The notes beneath the pieces were generated by a model. The model did no database searches, was not told the DNA's origin, and saw only the letters and a program-made list of their open reading frames with translations. From Rhinopomastus cyanomelas (Eukaryota; Chordata; Aves; Bucerotiformes; Rhinopomastidae): 64,000 nt of DNA. A program made the translations under genes and the position numbers. Position 1 is the stretch's first letter. Every line of letters starts with the position of its first letter. Of this stretch, positions 11,775-25,406 are shown in pieces. Location of the stretch: NCBI GenBank assembly GCA_013400115.1, contig VXBP01003486.1, positions 434,001 through 498,000 of the forward strand. The letters are read 5' to 3'.

Positions 11775-13310
11775 TGCACCAGGGAGAATTTACGGTTCTG
11801 TTTCAGTCTCAATCATCCTTTCATCCATCACCATTAATTTTCATAACTTTTTGCTTTGTGGGCTGTCTAGGACTTTAATTAAATTCTTTACATTAATTTG
11901 GGCTCATTAGTGTTAAATTGCTGCAGCTTGTCCTTTGTAGACTGTGATATGGACATGCAGAAGACGTACTGTGCTGTAGTGCCTGATCAACTGCTACTCC
12001 CCCCAGGCATTTGTACCTTCTGTCAAAACTTTTTTACTGCCTGTTAAATTAGAGCAATCCCATTAATTCCTAGCAAATGTCTTTGTTCCCCTGGAATTGT
12101 CACTCTGTCTTCTCCCAGCTGCTGTTTCCCAGTCTTTCTCAGTTCTCTCTGATGCAGTTCTGGCTTTACCTCAGTGAGATGGAGCACCTGAAGTTCTCCA
12201 GCATTGTAACAAGATGCTGTCCTGTCTCTTCTGCACCATGTATTGAGCCCCCATTTTCCCTCCTGGCTGTTCTGCTGGGGGAGAACTGTAGCAAAGATTG
12301 CTTTAGAAAAGTTTTCACTAATTCTGTTAGTCTTCCATGCAGATTTACCACTGTTTCCAGTATGAACTGTAATCTCTATATCCATTTCACTCCTCCAGCA
12401 CACATGTATGATTTATTTCATTTGCTTTACTGGCAGTTAAAGGTTCTTGGCGTTTGAGAAAGTAAGTGTTGGCACTCAGAGTCTTTTGAGCATCAAATAC
12501 AGATGAATATTCCCCTGCAGACATTCAGGGAAGCTGAATTTTCTTGCTACCTGAGCTGATAGGGTTTCAAATATAAATGCAAGATAAATACAAGTTTTGA
12601 AAGCAAGAATGAGCAATTTCTTCTCTTTTTCATTTCAAATTGTATGTGAGAGTGTCTGTTCCATTACCAGTCATTTTTGCACAACAAACACCAATTTTTT
12701 TTAAAGAAAGAAAGAATAGATGATTTGACTGTAATAGTCTCTTTTAAAGAGTGGCATTGGGTAAGAAGGCAGTGTCATAATCTAAGAGAGCTTGCAAAAG
12801 CATAAATTCAGCATTGCTCAGAACAGGAACTGGGTTCTGATGATGCTGTGTTCCTATGATAGTTATGAGGTTGCCTTTTGGAACCTCCTGTATGGCTGAT
12901 AGGCTGCCTATCCTCTTCATGTTTCAGTAGCCATTCCCTGAATGAGAGGAGGAGAGGAAGCTCCTCCTTTCCCCAGAGTGCTTCTATGAGATCACACCAA
13001 TGGTTTGCTAACAGTGCATTGTCCATTTTCACCGACTGAGTGTTCCACAGTTACCTTCCACGCAACCACAGTGAACTGTACTGTATCAGTGAAGAACAGC
13101 AATGCCATCTTCTAACAAAAAGCATGTTTCTCACAGAATCCTGGAAGAATTTAGACAGCATGGACCACTGGAGTCATCCATCAAATGCATGATTCAAAGC
13201 AGAACAGACAACCTTGAGTTACTCAGGTTGAGATTTCTTTTAAGTTATTCCATGTCACTCTGACTGGTCTCTTTCCTGGATAGCTCCACTTAGGTCAATC
13301 ACATTACTCA
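11775..13310. other. Single-copy non-coding DNA
   Basis: Two overlapping opposite frames near 12044-12457 show no family resemblance. No repeat recognised. Confidence 0.5.
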
Positions 13311-13951
13311 CAAAATCACAGAACATTAGGGATTGGAAGGGACTTTGAAAAATCATCCAGTCCAATCCCCCTGCCACAGCAGGATCCCCTAGATCAAGTC
13401 ACACAGGAACATGCCCAGGTGAGTTTTAAACATCTCCAGAGGAGACTCCACAACACCCCTGGGCAGCCCCTTCCAGTGCTCCATCACCCTCATTGGGAAG
13501 AAGTTCCTTCTCATATTGGTGTGGAACCTCCTATGTTCCAGCTCACACCCGTTGCCCCTTGTCCTATCATTAGATGGCACTGAGCAGAGCCCGGCTTCAT
13601 CCTCCTGACACCTGCCTTTGCCATATTTATAAACATTAATGGGGGTCACCCCTCAGTCTCCTTTTTTTCAAGCTCAAGAGACCCAGCTCTTCCTTATCAG
13701 GGAGATGTTCCACTCCCTTCATCATCTTTGTGGTTCTGTGCTGGACTCTCTCCAGCAGCTCTGTGTCCTTCTGGAGCTGAGAGGCCCAGAACTGGACACA
13801 AGATTCTAGATGTGGTCTCACCAGGGCAGAGTAGAGGGGAAGGAGAACCTTTCTCGATCTACTAACCATCCCCCTTCTGATCCACCCCAGGATGCCGTTG
13901 GCCTTCTTGGCCACATGAGCATTGCTGGCTCATAGTCATCCTGCTGGCCAA
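13311..13951 (-). mobile_element. CR1 LINE, ORF2 C-terminal region and 3' UTR
   Basis: The minus strand encodes typical CR1 ORF2 C-terminal peptides (MAKKANGILGWIRRG, LYSALVRPHLESCVQFWA, then RTRGNGCELEHRRFH after a frameshift around 13640). It ends in the usual 3' UTR at 13311. It reaches left into gtcatcctgctggcc of ORF2. 5'-truncated and frameshifted, so inactive. Confidence 0.96.
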
Positions 13952-15635
13952 CAGCTCTGAGAAGAGAAAGGCTTTGCATAATTTGCAGAGTACTCTCAAA
14001 GAACCCCAAATAAGATGAAACTCACGACAGGAGACTTCAAGCTGTTGTTTTTTAGAACTTCTTCAGCTTAATACTTATCCTAAGAAACTGATGTTTCCAA
14101 AGCCTATCCGAGGGATCCTGCAACTTTAACTGCAACATGCCTTAAGTCAGGCAAATCCTTGTCTGCACTAGGTGTGGCTTCTAATTGCAGGAAGGAAAAT
14201 GCTACAAGCAACACTTACCAAGCAAAAGTACATGAAAGAAGGCAACAGCTTTGGCTGAAGATGGTCTGCACCTGCTTCCGTCCTACCCCTAGTTTATTTC
14301 TGGATGCTTCTCAAGAAAAAATATGATCTTTCTAATAGCCTTTGAAGTCAATGCTTAATGCAGAAAACATCACCACCATTTACTGCCACAACAGGATACA
14401 GTGAACACGGCAGCAGCCTTCCCGAGAAGCAAATTGTCGGCCCTCTTACTTTCTTTCATATTTCTTTCTAGTGCTCATCCAAACACTTCTTTTCCACTTC
14501 CACAGCAATAATTATCAAAACCTAGATAGGACAGGGGTGCATCAGGCCCAAACACAGTTCATGTGCTCTGTGCAAATGCTGGAGGGAAAACAGAACACCT
14601 GCATAACTGTTTTATTACGGAACAGGACTCTTTGTCTAATCTGTCAGCCACCCTGCTGGGAATCTCTCGTTTTGACACAATAACGAGAGAATCAGTTTCA
14701 CAAATAAACGTTCAGATGCTAAAAAAGCAAGTCCCAACTCGCACGCTCTGCATGTCACCTTTCTGTTTAATAAGGCATGATTTAGATGCCAGTTCAGTGG
14801 AGGTTTCACCCCTTGCTCTTTCCCTTCCAGCTAAACACGTCAGTGGGCTGAGATGTACATACCCTGCAGCTGTAGAGTAGCAGAGAAGGGATTAGCCACA
14901 AACAGATTTTAAAATAATTCCTTTCCTTTGTTGCTTAGTTTTCCTTTTAAAGTTCTTATTTGAGCCATTTGACTTGCTCGCCTGGTTTAACACTGCAGTA
15001 AAGACACAAAGCTAGCTCCTGTGCGAGGTGGGATAACGTAGCTCTCACCGTGGCAGCACTGCTGTACCAAGTTCCATTTGCTCAGGCTCTGTCTCCTCGT
15101 TCTCAAGAGGCTGGGCAACTAAACTGCCAATCTTTTCTTCTGAGCCCAGTGAGCCCTGTGCGTGTGTCAGGTGTCTTCCAGGTTGCTCCATTCAAGTCTG
15201 TAGGATTTATAGTCTCCTCCAGAAAAAGGAATGACCTCACTCATAATCTCTGGGATGCTTTTTACACCCACGGCTGGAGTACATGTGAACATGCAGTCTC
15301 CCCAGTTGTAAAGGGCAGAGAAGAGAGCTGTTAGACATGGGCCCAGCTATGGGACACTCAGCTCCTTTTAGCTAATTTAGAAAAATTACTCATTTGTGAT
15401 TGCAACAGTTAAGAAGATTTTATGACTCTGCAGCCAGACACCAGGTTGTGGCCACTGTACGCAGAGGTGAATTATGAAAGAAGCTCCCATCATCAACTCT
15501 GTCCTTAAACAGAGCCTCCATACAAAGGGCAGTCCCCAAAAGCTTAGAAATCAGGCGGTGCTGCTCCCTTAAACATCAATTGTCTGTCAGCAGAGTGAGT
15601 GGAGGCACAGCAGCACTATGCCATGTGTGAAGAGC
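13952..15635. other. Single-copy non-coding DNA
   Basis: No exon or repeat recognised. Confidence 0.5.
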
Positions 15636-15710
15636 CATCCTGCTCGAGCAGTGTTGGACGACCCCTGAAGGTCCCTTTCAGCCCTTAATGACCTGTGTGT
15701 CTGTGTGTGT
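15636..15710 (+). mobile_element. CR1 3' tail, TGTGTGTC-tail type
   Basis: catcctgctcgagcagtgtt, ggacgacccctgaaggtccc, then cttaatgacctgtgtgtctgtgtgtgt. The GT-rich repeats are the tail, not an independent microsatellite. Confidence 0.85.
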
Positions 15711-18700
15711 AACAAACAAATGGTGCTGGCCAGAGGGACTGTGGCTGTGTTACTGAATGAAAGAGGTTAAGAAAGAGGAGACGGGAACAGTGGCTGGAGT
15801 CAGCGTAGGGAGTCCAGGCAGAAAGCAGCACAAGCAGAGGGTGACAGGGAAGGGACACTAGCAAGTACCATGTCATGAAAGGACCAAGATGTCAGCACAG
15901 CCACTGGGGACAAACACCAGCCATTTAGGAGATAGAGAAGAAAGATTTAGTGCAATAAGATTGGAAATCCCAGCCCTTTGATAGTGACAGACCCTTGGTG
16001 ACAGAAGCGCTTTTCCTGAGTGATTAGTTAATCAATTAGGCAGCTTTAGTGCAGCATTTGTATAGATGGATGAAGCCCTAGCTCAAGGTAAATCAGTTGC
16101 TGACAATCCGTGTCCTTCATTAGATGTTGGTCATCATGGCTTGTAGCTCAACAGGGAAATGAGCTTTGTCAGGATTTGGATGAAGCCCAGTGGCCACCTA
16201 TCACACGTATTTTCACTACTTTTACCTTTTTGGTCTCAAATATTGTCTTTAGTCACTTTTATTCCTGTCTCTAAACCTTATTCCTTGCTATTCCACTGAC
16301 CCACTGCTTTATCTTGGGCAATTTTTTTATCTTCATTCCTTAGTTCCTACATCTGTGCAACAAGCATAAAACAACTTGTCTAAGGATGCTCTATAAAACA
16401 ATAGGTGAGAGCTCTGAACTTAGAAGACAGAAAATATGGAATTACCTTCTTAAAAACCAAAAGATTCTTCTAATGCATTTCTTTTCCATCTTAAATGCAT
16501 TTTAACGAATGTCATGGATAATCCATTAGATGGGACTTGTCTGTTACCTACCTTATTTTAGTCTTTACAGTATAGAACTGCAGAACAATCTGAACAGAAC
16601 CCAGAGAACACCAACAATTTGGGTTCACCTGTCTCTGATACTGAACAGCCACATCACAGGGGTTGTGCCTAGCCAGCTAGGAGATGTCCGTAGTAACAAC
16701 AGGTCCCGACACTTTCTGAAAAACAAGGTTTGCTTATCTGACACCAACATCTCTGGCTCTGACACCCCAAACCAAGAGGCACGTTAGATGCCTGAGAAGC
16801 ATGTGTTCCAAATCAGCTGTCAGCAAATGACCAAGGAAACGTATGGAACAAGGCAGACATTCCTCACACATTGCAAACGCAGGCACGCTTGCCCTTGTTT
16901 TGAAGTCTTCCCTTCGTCCTCATGTTCGGACAGAAACTTCTCCCAAAAAGCCCGTTACTGTGGTACACAATGGGAAAACAGCACGGCGAGTGATGGATTG
17001 CACAGAATGGAAGATGTATTGTGTAATCATCTGCTGGGAGAAGAAGCAGGCAAGAGGCTTGGTTTCCATTTCAAATAAATAGAGAGTGGAACAATCAAGG
17101 AACTGCCAAAGTAAATGAATACAGCATGGTTGGAACACCAGCACATCGCAGCTTTAGAGGAGGTTTCTGTCACAAGTTACAGCATCAGTGGTGAAAGACA
17201 CAGGTCTTCTGTTTTATTTTTCACTTCCTGAGCCACACTCTGCTCTCTGTTATTCTAACTGACATGTGGAGGAGCGCCAGCGAGTTCACTGAAATTAGCC
17301 TGCTTTTAAATTACTGTCAAGCAGATGAGGTTCCTGCCCACCGTCCTTGATCCCCTAAGTTATGCAAAATGTGTGAGAGAGTCCTTGTGGGGATTTATAC
17401 GCTGATTTAACTGTTCCCAACAGCTTCTTTACCACATTATGAGCTTTAGGCAAGAAAGAAAAAAAATCTTTTTACTACTAAAAAGTGACAGAAATAAAGA
17501 AAAATTAATTGTTCTCCATGGAAATGGAAAGAGGTCCCAAGGCCAAAGAGGGGCACGTTATTTAAATTCTTTTCACTGTCATCGGCAGTGCAGAACTATT
17601 CTTCCAACATGTTCAAGTCTGCATTCGATCTTGTCATCTGAGAGATGTTAAACTAGAGGATACCATGCGTCTTTACTTTGAAATCTGTCACAGGGTTTCT
17701 TGTAAAAGGCTTTGATTTTGCGTAAACTGAGTACAAACAGCACCAAACACCGTACGTAGACAAGCTCCAGTGGTGGGGTGCACATGCAGAAGCCAGGGTT
17801 TACCAACACACCACGGCATGCACGGTTTGGGTTAGGACCGGACACTCAAGCGGCATCGTGGTCTAATCCCTGACGTGCTTCCTTTGAAAGCAAGGCACTA
17901 CACTAGCTGCAGGTCATAGCTTATAGTCATGCTTTGCACTTACAGTCCTGAAGGTGTTGTGCTCCATCTAATTAAAAGTTGCCGATGTGTAGACTTTTAC
18001 GCAGAGGTGAGGTTTCCCCAGACAGAAGAGGAAAGAAGTCATAGGCAAGGAATCCTAATTCTAACTCGGTTCCTGGGCACCAGCCTTTCCTCAGACTCCT
18101 GGCCACACTTTTCAGTAAGAGAAGAACTGCAGTTTCATTAAAAAGCCAAAATAAGCACAGCATCATAAATCTGTCATTCATGCTAAACTGCAGCACAATA
18201 TTTTGGATAACAGTCTTTTCCACATAACGCCCACTGGTGTTTAGAATTTACAGGGTTATTACAAGCCCAAACCCATCCCTTATTTCTCTTGCTGCACCCC
18301 ATCGTGTTTCCCAGAGCAAAATCACAGAGTGTGTACCAGCAGCATGAAAGTGAATTCCCCTTGCTGCACGTGTAACGCATTCATCTGACGCAGACTTTGC
18401 GTGTCTTGTGCATTTATTAAGTGGAAACCCCTAACGTTGCTGTTTAGCTTATGTTAACCAGCAAAGCAGACAGGAAGCTCAATTCTCCCCAATTCCATTT
18501 TCATATTTGGAGTTTTTATTCTCTTTCTGCCACGTTTTACTAATAAGTGCAGAGTCCCTAATGAAATCACAGAGGCGTGGAGCTCATTTCAGCTGGTGGT
18601 ACAGCTAGCTGTCATTCTTTACACCCAACCATGTCAACCAAGGACGGGTGTTCAAAACAGCCTCATGAAATTGCTGGTTTCTATTCATTGCTGGGAATAA

Positions 18701-20642
18701 TCCTGGGATGAAGGGGAGCAGGGAAGCTTCAGATGAAGTCTTAAAAAAATGAGCCACAGCCAATGCTGTCATCAGTGCCAGTGAGAGTCAGACGGGCAGT
18801 TTAGTCAGGGTTAAAGCCTGGAATCTGGACACTCCTGAACACAACCATTAATGTCTGGGAGTTCTCATAGCAATTCAACCAGCCATGCACACAAGGAGCA
18901 ACTCTCCTGAGTACATGGCGTGTCTAACCAGCGGGGCAAGGGATCAGATGTATGCAAAGATGACAGCTAGGTGCTATGTTCGTCCTGTCAGTGGGGTAGT
19001 CAGGATCATTCTCATACTTACAGTGGCTTCACACATTATTTCATCCATCTTATGACTTCAAGGAGTCGTCCTTGCTGCTGAACCAGGCAGGGTGATGCAA
19101 TATTATTCAGTACTTCAGAGAGATGCTTAAATTATAAGCCATGGGCTTTGAGGAGGGGACAGAAGCTTCCCAGCACTCATTAGGCCCCTGGAACTTTTTC
19201 CTCTTTCTCTCTCTCTGAAGCAGTCCAGTTTTGAGTGGCCTTGCAAGAGACCTCTTTGGAGAGGGCTGTGCATAGCACAAGTTTCTGGAGAAGAGTGCAG
19301 TGTCAAATCTGACCCACTGCTGGGATTTGATTGCAGTATTCATGCCTGAAAGTGTAGTCATTTTCTGTGTTATTATCTGAACTGAACTCCCAAAGTCATG
19401 GAAATAAGGTTGTGATTCAGTGAGACTTGCCAGAGCTGCTGAGCAACAGAGCTCCGGAGGTATTGATAGGAATTGGTGGATCTTGATGTTTCTCAGGATC
19501 AGACCTTCATCCCTTTAGCAATAACTTGCCCCATGACTGATAGATACAGCTATCTCAATTTTAGAAAATATACTTGCCCTCTTTTTCTTTTAACCAAAAG
19601 CCTTGGTCTGAGGCACTTCAGTGGCATGCAGAGCTGGCAAGAACTGGTGGTCTGGGGCACAGGCTCGGACTGTTAACCCTTGACTCTCATTAGTTACCAA
19701 GAAATGCCGAGCTAACAGCGTTGCCTAATTAATGTGTAGGGATCTGACAGGGAGATGTGGACTTGTTTTCTCTTAATTGTGTTACTTTATAAATGTGTCC
19801 TTTAAAAACCTCATTTGTGTTATTCTTTAGACTTTTGACCTTTCATTTATTTTTCTCCTGCCATACAACAGATGGACTTGAATCTGGCACGAACAATATC
19901 AAGTCTTCATCTAGTGGGAGCTCTCCCCAGGATTGCTCCTAGCTGCTCTGGCTGCAAATACCCCGTTTCAATAGAAACTATGAAAATGCCTTTATCCTCT
20001 TTTCTCTGTGAAATACAATATATTTGGAAGACAAGCCCAGACCTTCATAAATCCATTATTTTTATCCTGAATGTAGAGATCATGAAAATTCCTTCTTTCT
20101 TTACTGCAAAATCCAGTGGTCACAGTAATTATGCCCCTTTTTATACAAACCTTAAGCTCATATAATAATCATTAGAGCTACAACCCAGTAGTTGCCTATC
20201 TTAGAATATTTAAAGCGTCCATTTCAGTTGCAGTAGAGGGCTGGGAATGTATTTATTTTTAATAGCTGGAGTAAATCCTTTTATAAATCAGATTTCCCTT
20301 TTTATTCCTCATGTATCATCTTGAGTTTAGTCAGATTTTACATGACAGAATTCTGCATGAAGACAGTTAGAAGGGAACGACAAGGTTAAGCCTGTAAAAT
20401 GCTATTTATGACCAGTATCACCAACCATTGATGTGAGAGATAAGCACCCTGCAAGACTGTTCCTTCCACGTTGAGTCTGTGAATAGATTGCGTCAATCAA
20501 GCTGGTCCCACTGTTTGTTATTACTATTCCTTGAACCAGCCAATGTGTTTATCAGATGGAGACCTCCTCTGTGTTAAGAGATGTACAACGACAGTGTAAA
20601 GGTGAGAAAAGGTGGGATGAAAGAAATACCCTTCATTTAGGA
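15711..20642. other. Longest CR1-free stretch of the gene desert
   Basis: Nearly 5 kb without a recognisable transposable element, amid a CR1-dense window. No exon recognised. Repeat exclusion over this length is compatible with regulatory constraint but could be chance. Confidence 0.5.
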
Positions 20643-20690
20643 GATAGATAGATAGATAGATATATATATATATGTACACACACACACACA
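20643..20690. repeat. Compound microsatellite (GATA)n(TA)n(CA)n
   Basis: About four GATA units, then six TA units, then GTACA and about seven CA units, directly followed by a CR1 tail. Likely polymorphic in length. Confidence 0.95.
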
Positions 20691-20691
20691 G

Positions 20692-20733
20692 ACCTGATGA
20701 TGCTGGAGGTCCTTTCCAGCCATGATGATTCTG
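20692..20733 (+). mobile_element. Very short CR1 3' tail
   Basis: tgatgatgctggaggtcctt, then tccagccatgatgattctgta. It directly abuts the microsatellite at 20643-20690. Confidence 0.75.
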
Positions 20734-21653
20734 TATGTACATATAAATATATGTAAGCAGCTGGAATAGAGACAAACTAAAGACATTTCACTGTCTTCAT
20801 GCTTCCCGAATTTTGAGGTTGGTGGGTTTTTCGGTGGTGGTTTCCTTTGAGTTTTGTTTGATTGGGTTTTTTTTTAATTGGGTTTTTTAGGTTGGGGTAG
20901 GGTTTTTTGATGTGGGAATGTATTTCCAGTGCTGATCCCACCTGGAACACAGAGGTTCTGGCTTGTAAGAAAATAGGAAAAATGGGTTAATCCACCATCT
21001 GTGACTGCACATTCTATTCCCAGCCATGTCCAAAAACTGCCAAGATTCATCATAGGCTCTCAACTCCCTTAAAGCAACTTGCCCCATGTGATACTGAGGT
21101 TCTGGACTTGGCTCATATTGTGACTAGCAGTGCCAGATGAATAAATGCACTGCATCTTGCCTCGCAGTTTACTTGGCAAGATATCAGATAAGCACACCAC
21201 TTCTTATGAGAGTTCAGGTTTAATTGTCAATGTCTAGAACTGAAGCACCAGAGATATCCCGTTACTCCCTGTGCGTTATGAAATAGGTGTCACAGGCTCA
21301 TTTCTCCTGTTGTCTCGGACTCCGTGGAATGTAAGCTTGAGCTGCTGGTCAGGCCCTGCTGCCCTTTCCACATTAAGTACTAAACTGTCAGAATGAGTGG
21401 AAACAGGTGTATGTGGAGAAAGAGAGATGGCTGTATCTGAACGGGGGACTGGGATTGCTGCAGCCGTGGATGCAGTCACATATGGCTGAGAAGTGCAACC
21501 AAAAAGCTTTTATTCTTTTTTTTCCTTATAAGCTCAAAAAGCTCACTAACTGCTAGCAAAGGGATAAGGGGAATAGCAGCTGGTTTGTCATACTCAGTGG
21601 TGCTGCAAATGCTAAACTTTGGTTACCTGGCATCCTAACAAATTACAGTGACA
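20734..21653. other. Single-copy non-coding DNA
   Basis: Includes a G/T-rich run at 20815-20910 (gggttttttttt, ggggtagggtttttt). No gene recognised. Confidence 0.5.
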
Positions 21654-21940
21654 AATCATGGAATGGCTTAGGCTGGAAGGGACCTTGAATATCTTCTAGT
21701 TCCAACCCCCCTGCTGTGGGCAGGGACAGATCTCTCCCACCAGACCAGGTTGTTCAATGCCCCATCCAACCTGGCCTTGAACACTTACAGGAAGGAGGCA
21801 TCCACAACACCTTGGGCAGCCTGTTCCAGTGCTTCTCTGCTCTCACGGTGAAGAACTTCTTCCTAATATCCATTGTAAATCTCCCTTCTCTCAGTTTCAG
21901 GCCATTGCCCCTTGTCCTATCACTAGAGGCCCCTGTAAAA
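21654..21940 (-). mobile_element. CR1 LINE 3' end, classical type
   Basis: aatcatggaatggcttaggc, ctggaagggaccttgaat, ttgggcagcctgttccagtg and cattgccccttgtcctatca. Divergent from the young copies, so probably an older insertion. Confidence 0.92.
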
Positions 21941-22659
21941 ATCAGAATAAATATTCCAAACTATACTCCTGTGAAGCAGCAATGATTCCAGCTTCACCTC
22001 TGAGATTTACTTTCTTGTTTTCTATTCAGCGTTTTAGAACTCTGTCAAGATGCATGACCACTTTTTGCACTTTTCTATCAAATCAAAACTTCCACAAGAT
22101 TTAAATGTGCCCTTCATCTGTCTTTCACTTCTCTAAAGAACTTGCTAAAATCAATCCCAGTCCGTTTGCATTAAAATCACTTCCTGTGCTGGAAAGCAAG
22201 CACCTGCAGCATCCAGTCGCGTCCTGTGCTCTGTGAGACAGACAAGGAGATCCCTTCCTGCTCTGCCTGGCTCAGCTCTGTGAATGTGAAGCTCTCCTTG
22301 CGATCACGTACGCTCCCCACAGACTGAGGCTGTTACTCTATCGTGCAGAAGCAGCAGCTACTTTCTGTGTCGATGTGCAAGTACAGTGACGACTTTTACA
22401 GGATGCATTGCTTAAGGAAGAACCGAGTTACCACCTGGGGGGGGTTAAACTGCCGGTTGAACGGCCTTTTGTCACACTTTGGTGAGGAGAGGGGGACATC
22501 TGGTGGGAGGTCTTTGTAAAAAATGAATGAGGAAACTTCCTTGAAGTCATAGGCTACAAGTCCTTATGGAAGTGGTGTGTTTTCTGGGTAATCCTCTGAT
22601 TTTGCTGAACTTCTAAACAACAGTGGTGATCTGTTAGGGCACATCAAGATCACCCAGCA
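21941..22659. other. Non-coding spacer
   Basis: No exon or repeat recognised between two minus-strand CR1 copies. Confidence 0.5.
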
Positions 22660-23120
22660 GAATCATAGAATCACAGAATCATCAAGGTTGGAAAAGTCTT
22701 TCAAGATCGTCAAGTCCAACCATCTGCCCTACAACCCTGAACTGATAAACCATCTCTTGAAACCCTATGGAAGTGTGTTTGAAGCCCTCCAGGGATAGTG
22801 CCTCCACCCGCTCCCTGGGCAGCCTGTTCTAAGGTCTCTCCACTCTTCTTGGGAAGAAGTTTTTCCTAAAATCACATCTGAAACTCCCCTGGCACAACCT
22901 GACCCCATTTCCTCTTGTTCAATTGCTAGTTCCTAGAGAAAAGAAGTCAACAGCTGCCTCACTAAAATCTCCTTTCAGGTAGCATTAGAGAGCAGTGAGG
23001 TCTCCCCTCAGCCTCCTCTTCTCCAGGCTGAACAGCCCCAGCTCCCTCAGCCTCTTCTCATCAGACCTGCTCCCCAAACCCCTAATCAGCCCAGGTGCCT
23101 CTCCAGCACCTCAACGTCCA
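22660..23120 (-). mobile_element. CR1 LINE, ORF2 end and 3' UTR
   Basis: Tail of three octamer-like units (agaatcatagaatcacagaatc), then the 3' UTR and ORF2 antisense (ctcagcctcctcttctccag, ggctgaacagccccagctcc) up to ctccagcacctcaacgtcc. Confidence 0.95.
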
Positions 23121-24638
23121 TGAAATTACGTGAAAAATAGGTTTCACCAAAGATTGCACAAGAGATCCATTGCAAGCTGAGACCTGAAGCGAGTGTCCTG
23201 CTTTTTCCCCCGTGGCACCACGTGCCATATTTCACTTTTTGTCTGAACCACCTCATATTCTGTGCTCCGTGGCAGCGTAGTCTACGTTTAGCCCATCGCC
23301 ATTGTAAACGTTGAATTTTTTTGAAGTATTTCTCAGTTCTCACTAAAACGTTGTCTCTGAGCACATTCCAGATTTATCTACAGTCTCTAAAGTGCATGAA
23401 GGAACTATCAGTGTGGACAATTTATGCTTGCATTTGCATTTAAGTTATCATTAGCATAAGGTCTTAAATCAGATTATGATTAGCTCGACTCTGCAAAGCT
23501 AAAGCAGAACTTTCTAAGATAAACTGTATCTCGCTACTATCCAAAAAGTTATTTCCATATAAAGTATGTTTATTAAATGTGCTGAACTGTTAGAAAGTTC
23601 CTTTAAATTTATGAAAAGACTAAGAAAGTGCTTGGCAAGGCTGCGTGACATGACAATGTATGTAATCAATGCTTTTCATCCTATGTAAAGAACACCTCGC
23701 AGAAAGAACAACCAAAGAAGTTCAGCATGTTCACTATGCTCTGAGGAGAGCACAATCCAAGCTGACCTCCTTTTATATGAGGCCATTTCATACTCAAATA
23801 TACCACTAAGCTCTATTTTATCTGTTGCATTTGGCCAAATCTGAAATGAGAGAACACTGAGGCTTCTGGGCCTCCAGATAGAGAGGAATTTATAGATGGA
23901 ACAAGGTTCAGAACCGACTCTTCTGATGGCTACACAATTCATTTCAAAACATAGGCTGCTGTGCTGCTAGCACAAAGAAGCGACGAGAGTATTGTGGTCC
24001 TGTCTGGAAAGCACATTTTAATTGTCTGAGCTTCTGTGAAAATGCAGTTTCAATTCTCTCTTTCAAAAGTGAGTGATCTCACAGTTTGTTCATCTTGGCA
24101 GCCTGGGTAGTTTAGGTTTGTAACGCACTGCGACTGGCAAGTTAAGCCATTAGGAAAATTATTAGAGCCAAGTGCCCTTTCACTGTCAGACAGGAGTTTT
24201 CTTACACTAAATCTTCAATTTCCACTGGTTCCTGTAGGGTTTTATATCAGTGATGCAAAGTCATTTTTAAAGGCAGGCTGGTGGACCATGAAGCAGTTCT
24301 GTGAAGCACTGTTGCTCAACGCAGTTATTGCAGTGATGGCTTTCCAGCAGGGTACTGATTTTTTGATAACTTTTCTGTTTAAGAGATGTGCCCAACTAAA
24401 ATTCTGGATTTGAGTGCCAATTAATCATGGAGTGAAGCTTTAGTACCTGCGCCTGAATTGGTTTCTGCAGTTGAGAGGTGACAAAGGGAACAGTAGATCA
24501 TCTTTGCTATTTGTTAGAAAAAGCTCAGAGAGATTGTTCTCAGGAGAAGTCCATTGGCGAACCCGTACAACTTAATTTTCAAAAGAATTGACCGGACAAA
24601 TTGCCTGTAATTAAAGAGTTTAGCACAGTTAGGAAAGC
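23121..24638. other. Single-copy non-coding DNA
   Basis: A+T-rich, no exon or repeat recognised. Confidence 0.5.
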
Positions 24639-24925
24639 AATCACAGAATCATGGAATTATTCAGACTGGAAAAGACCTCTAAGATCATCCAGCCCAGCCC
24701 ATGACCTAACATCACCACATCGAGCAGACCAGGGCACTAAGGGCCACAGCCGGGCTGTCCTGAAACACCTCCAGGGATGGGGACTCCACCACCTCCCTGG
24801 GCAGTCCATTCTAGTGTTTGATCACTCTTTCTATGAGGGAGGGCTTCCTAACATCCCATCTAAACCTCCCCTGGTGCAGCGTTGGGCTCTGCCCTCTTGT
24901 CTTGCTGCTAGTTACCTGGGAGAAG
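24639..24925 (-). mobile_element. CR1 LINE 3' end
   Basis: aatcacagaatcatggaatt, cagactggaaaagacctcta, agggatggggactccaccac. Same subfamily as the copy at 38032 (both have catgacctaaca and gggcactaag). Confidence 0.93.
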
Positions 24926-25021
24926 CAGTCAAATTTCAGCATCAGTCCAGTATGTTCTTCTATTTCTGCACCATATTAGTCCAATGAGATTTTCTGCTGC
25001 TCTCTGGGATATTAAATGTTT

Positions 25022-25054
25022 GCTACTTCCAACCCAAAACATTCTGTGATTCTA
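25022..25054 (+). mobile_element. Minimal CR1 tail
   Basis: Only about 33 nt: cttccaacccaaaacattct and gtgattct. Could be an extremely 5'-truncated insertion or a remnant. Confidence 0.45.
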
Positions 25055-25406
25055 CAGATATTTTGCAAAATACTTTCAGATCATTTTTGTGGAGTGTAGC
25101 TACCTGCAAGCCTGCTCCTTTGAGTTGTCCCAGACTCATCTGTGAAACAAACAGGGATGTGAGATGTAGCTGCACGAGTGAAAAAACAGGTCTCCTGTGC
25201 TAAGAGATGGCAGCAGTCTTCACCACAGGAAGTAAGTGGCCTTTGTGACAGAAAGCTTTTGCACATATGTAACTGCCAGTGATTTGGGTTAAAATGATTC
25301 TAGAGTTAATGTTTGCTCATTCTGTTCTCAGGGACAGTGCATCTAATTTTTAATTGGGGTTTTCTATCAAATCTTGTATAAACAAACTCAAGGAGTTTAG
25401 AGCTGC

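Noticed and set aside
15690..15710. (GT)n microsatellite at 15.7 kb and (AC)n at 39.06 kb and 55.75 kb
   Set aside because: Each is the terminal repeat of a CR1 of one tail class, not an independent microsatellite.
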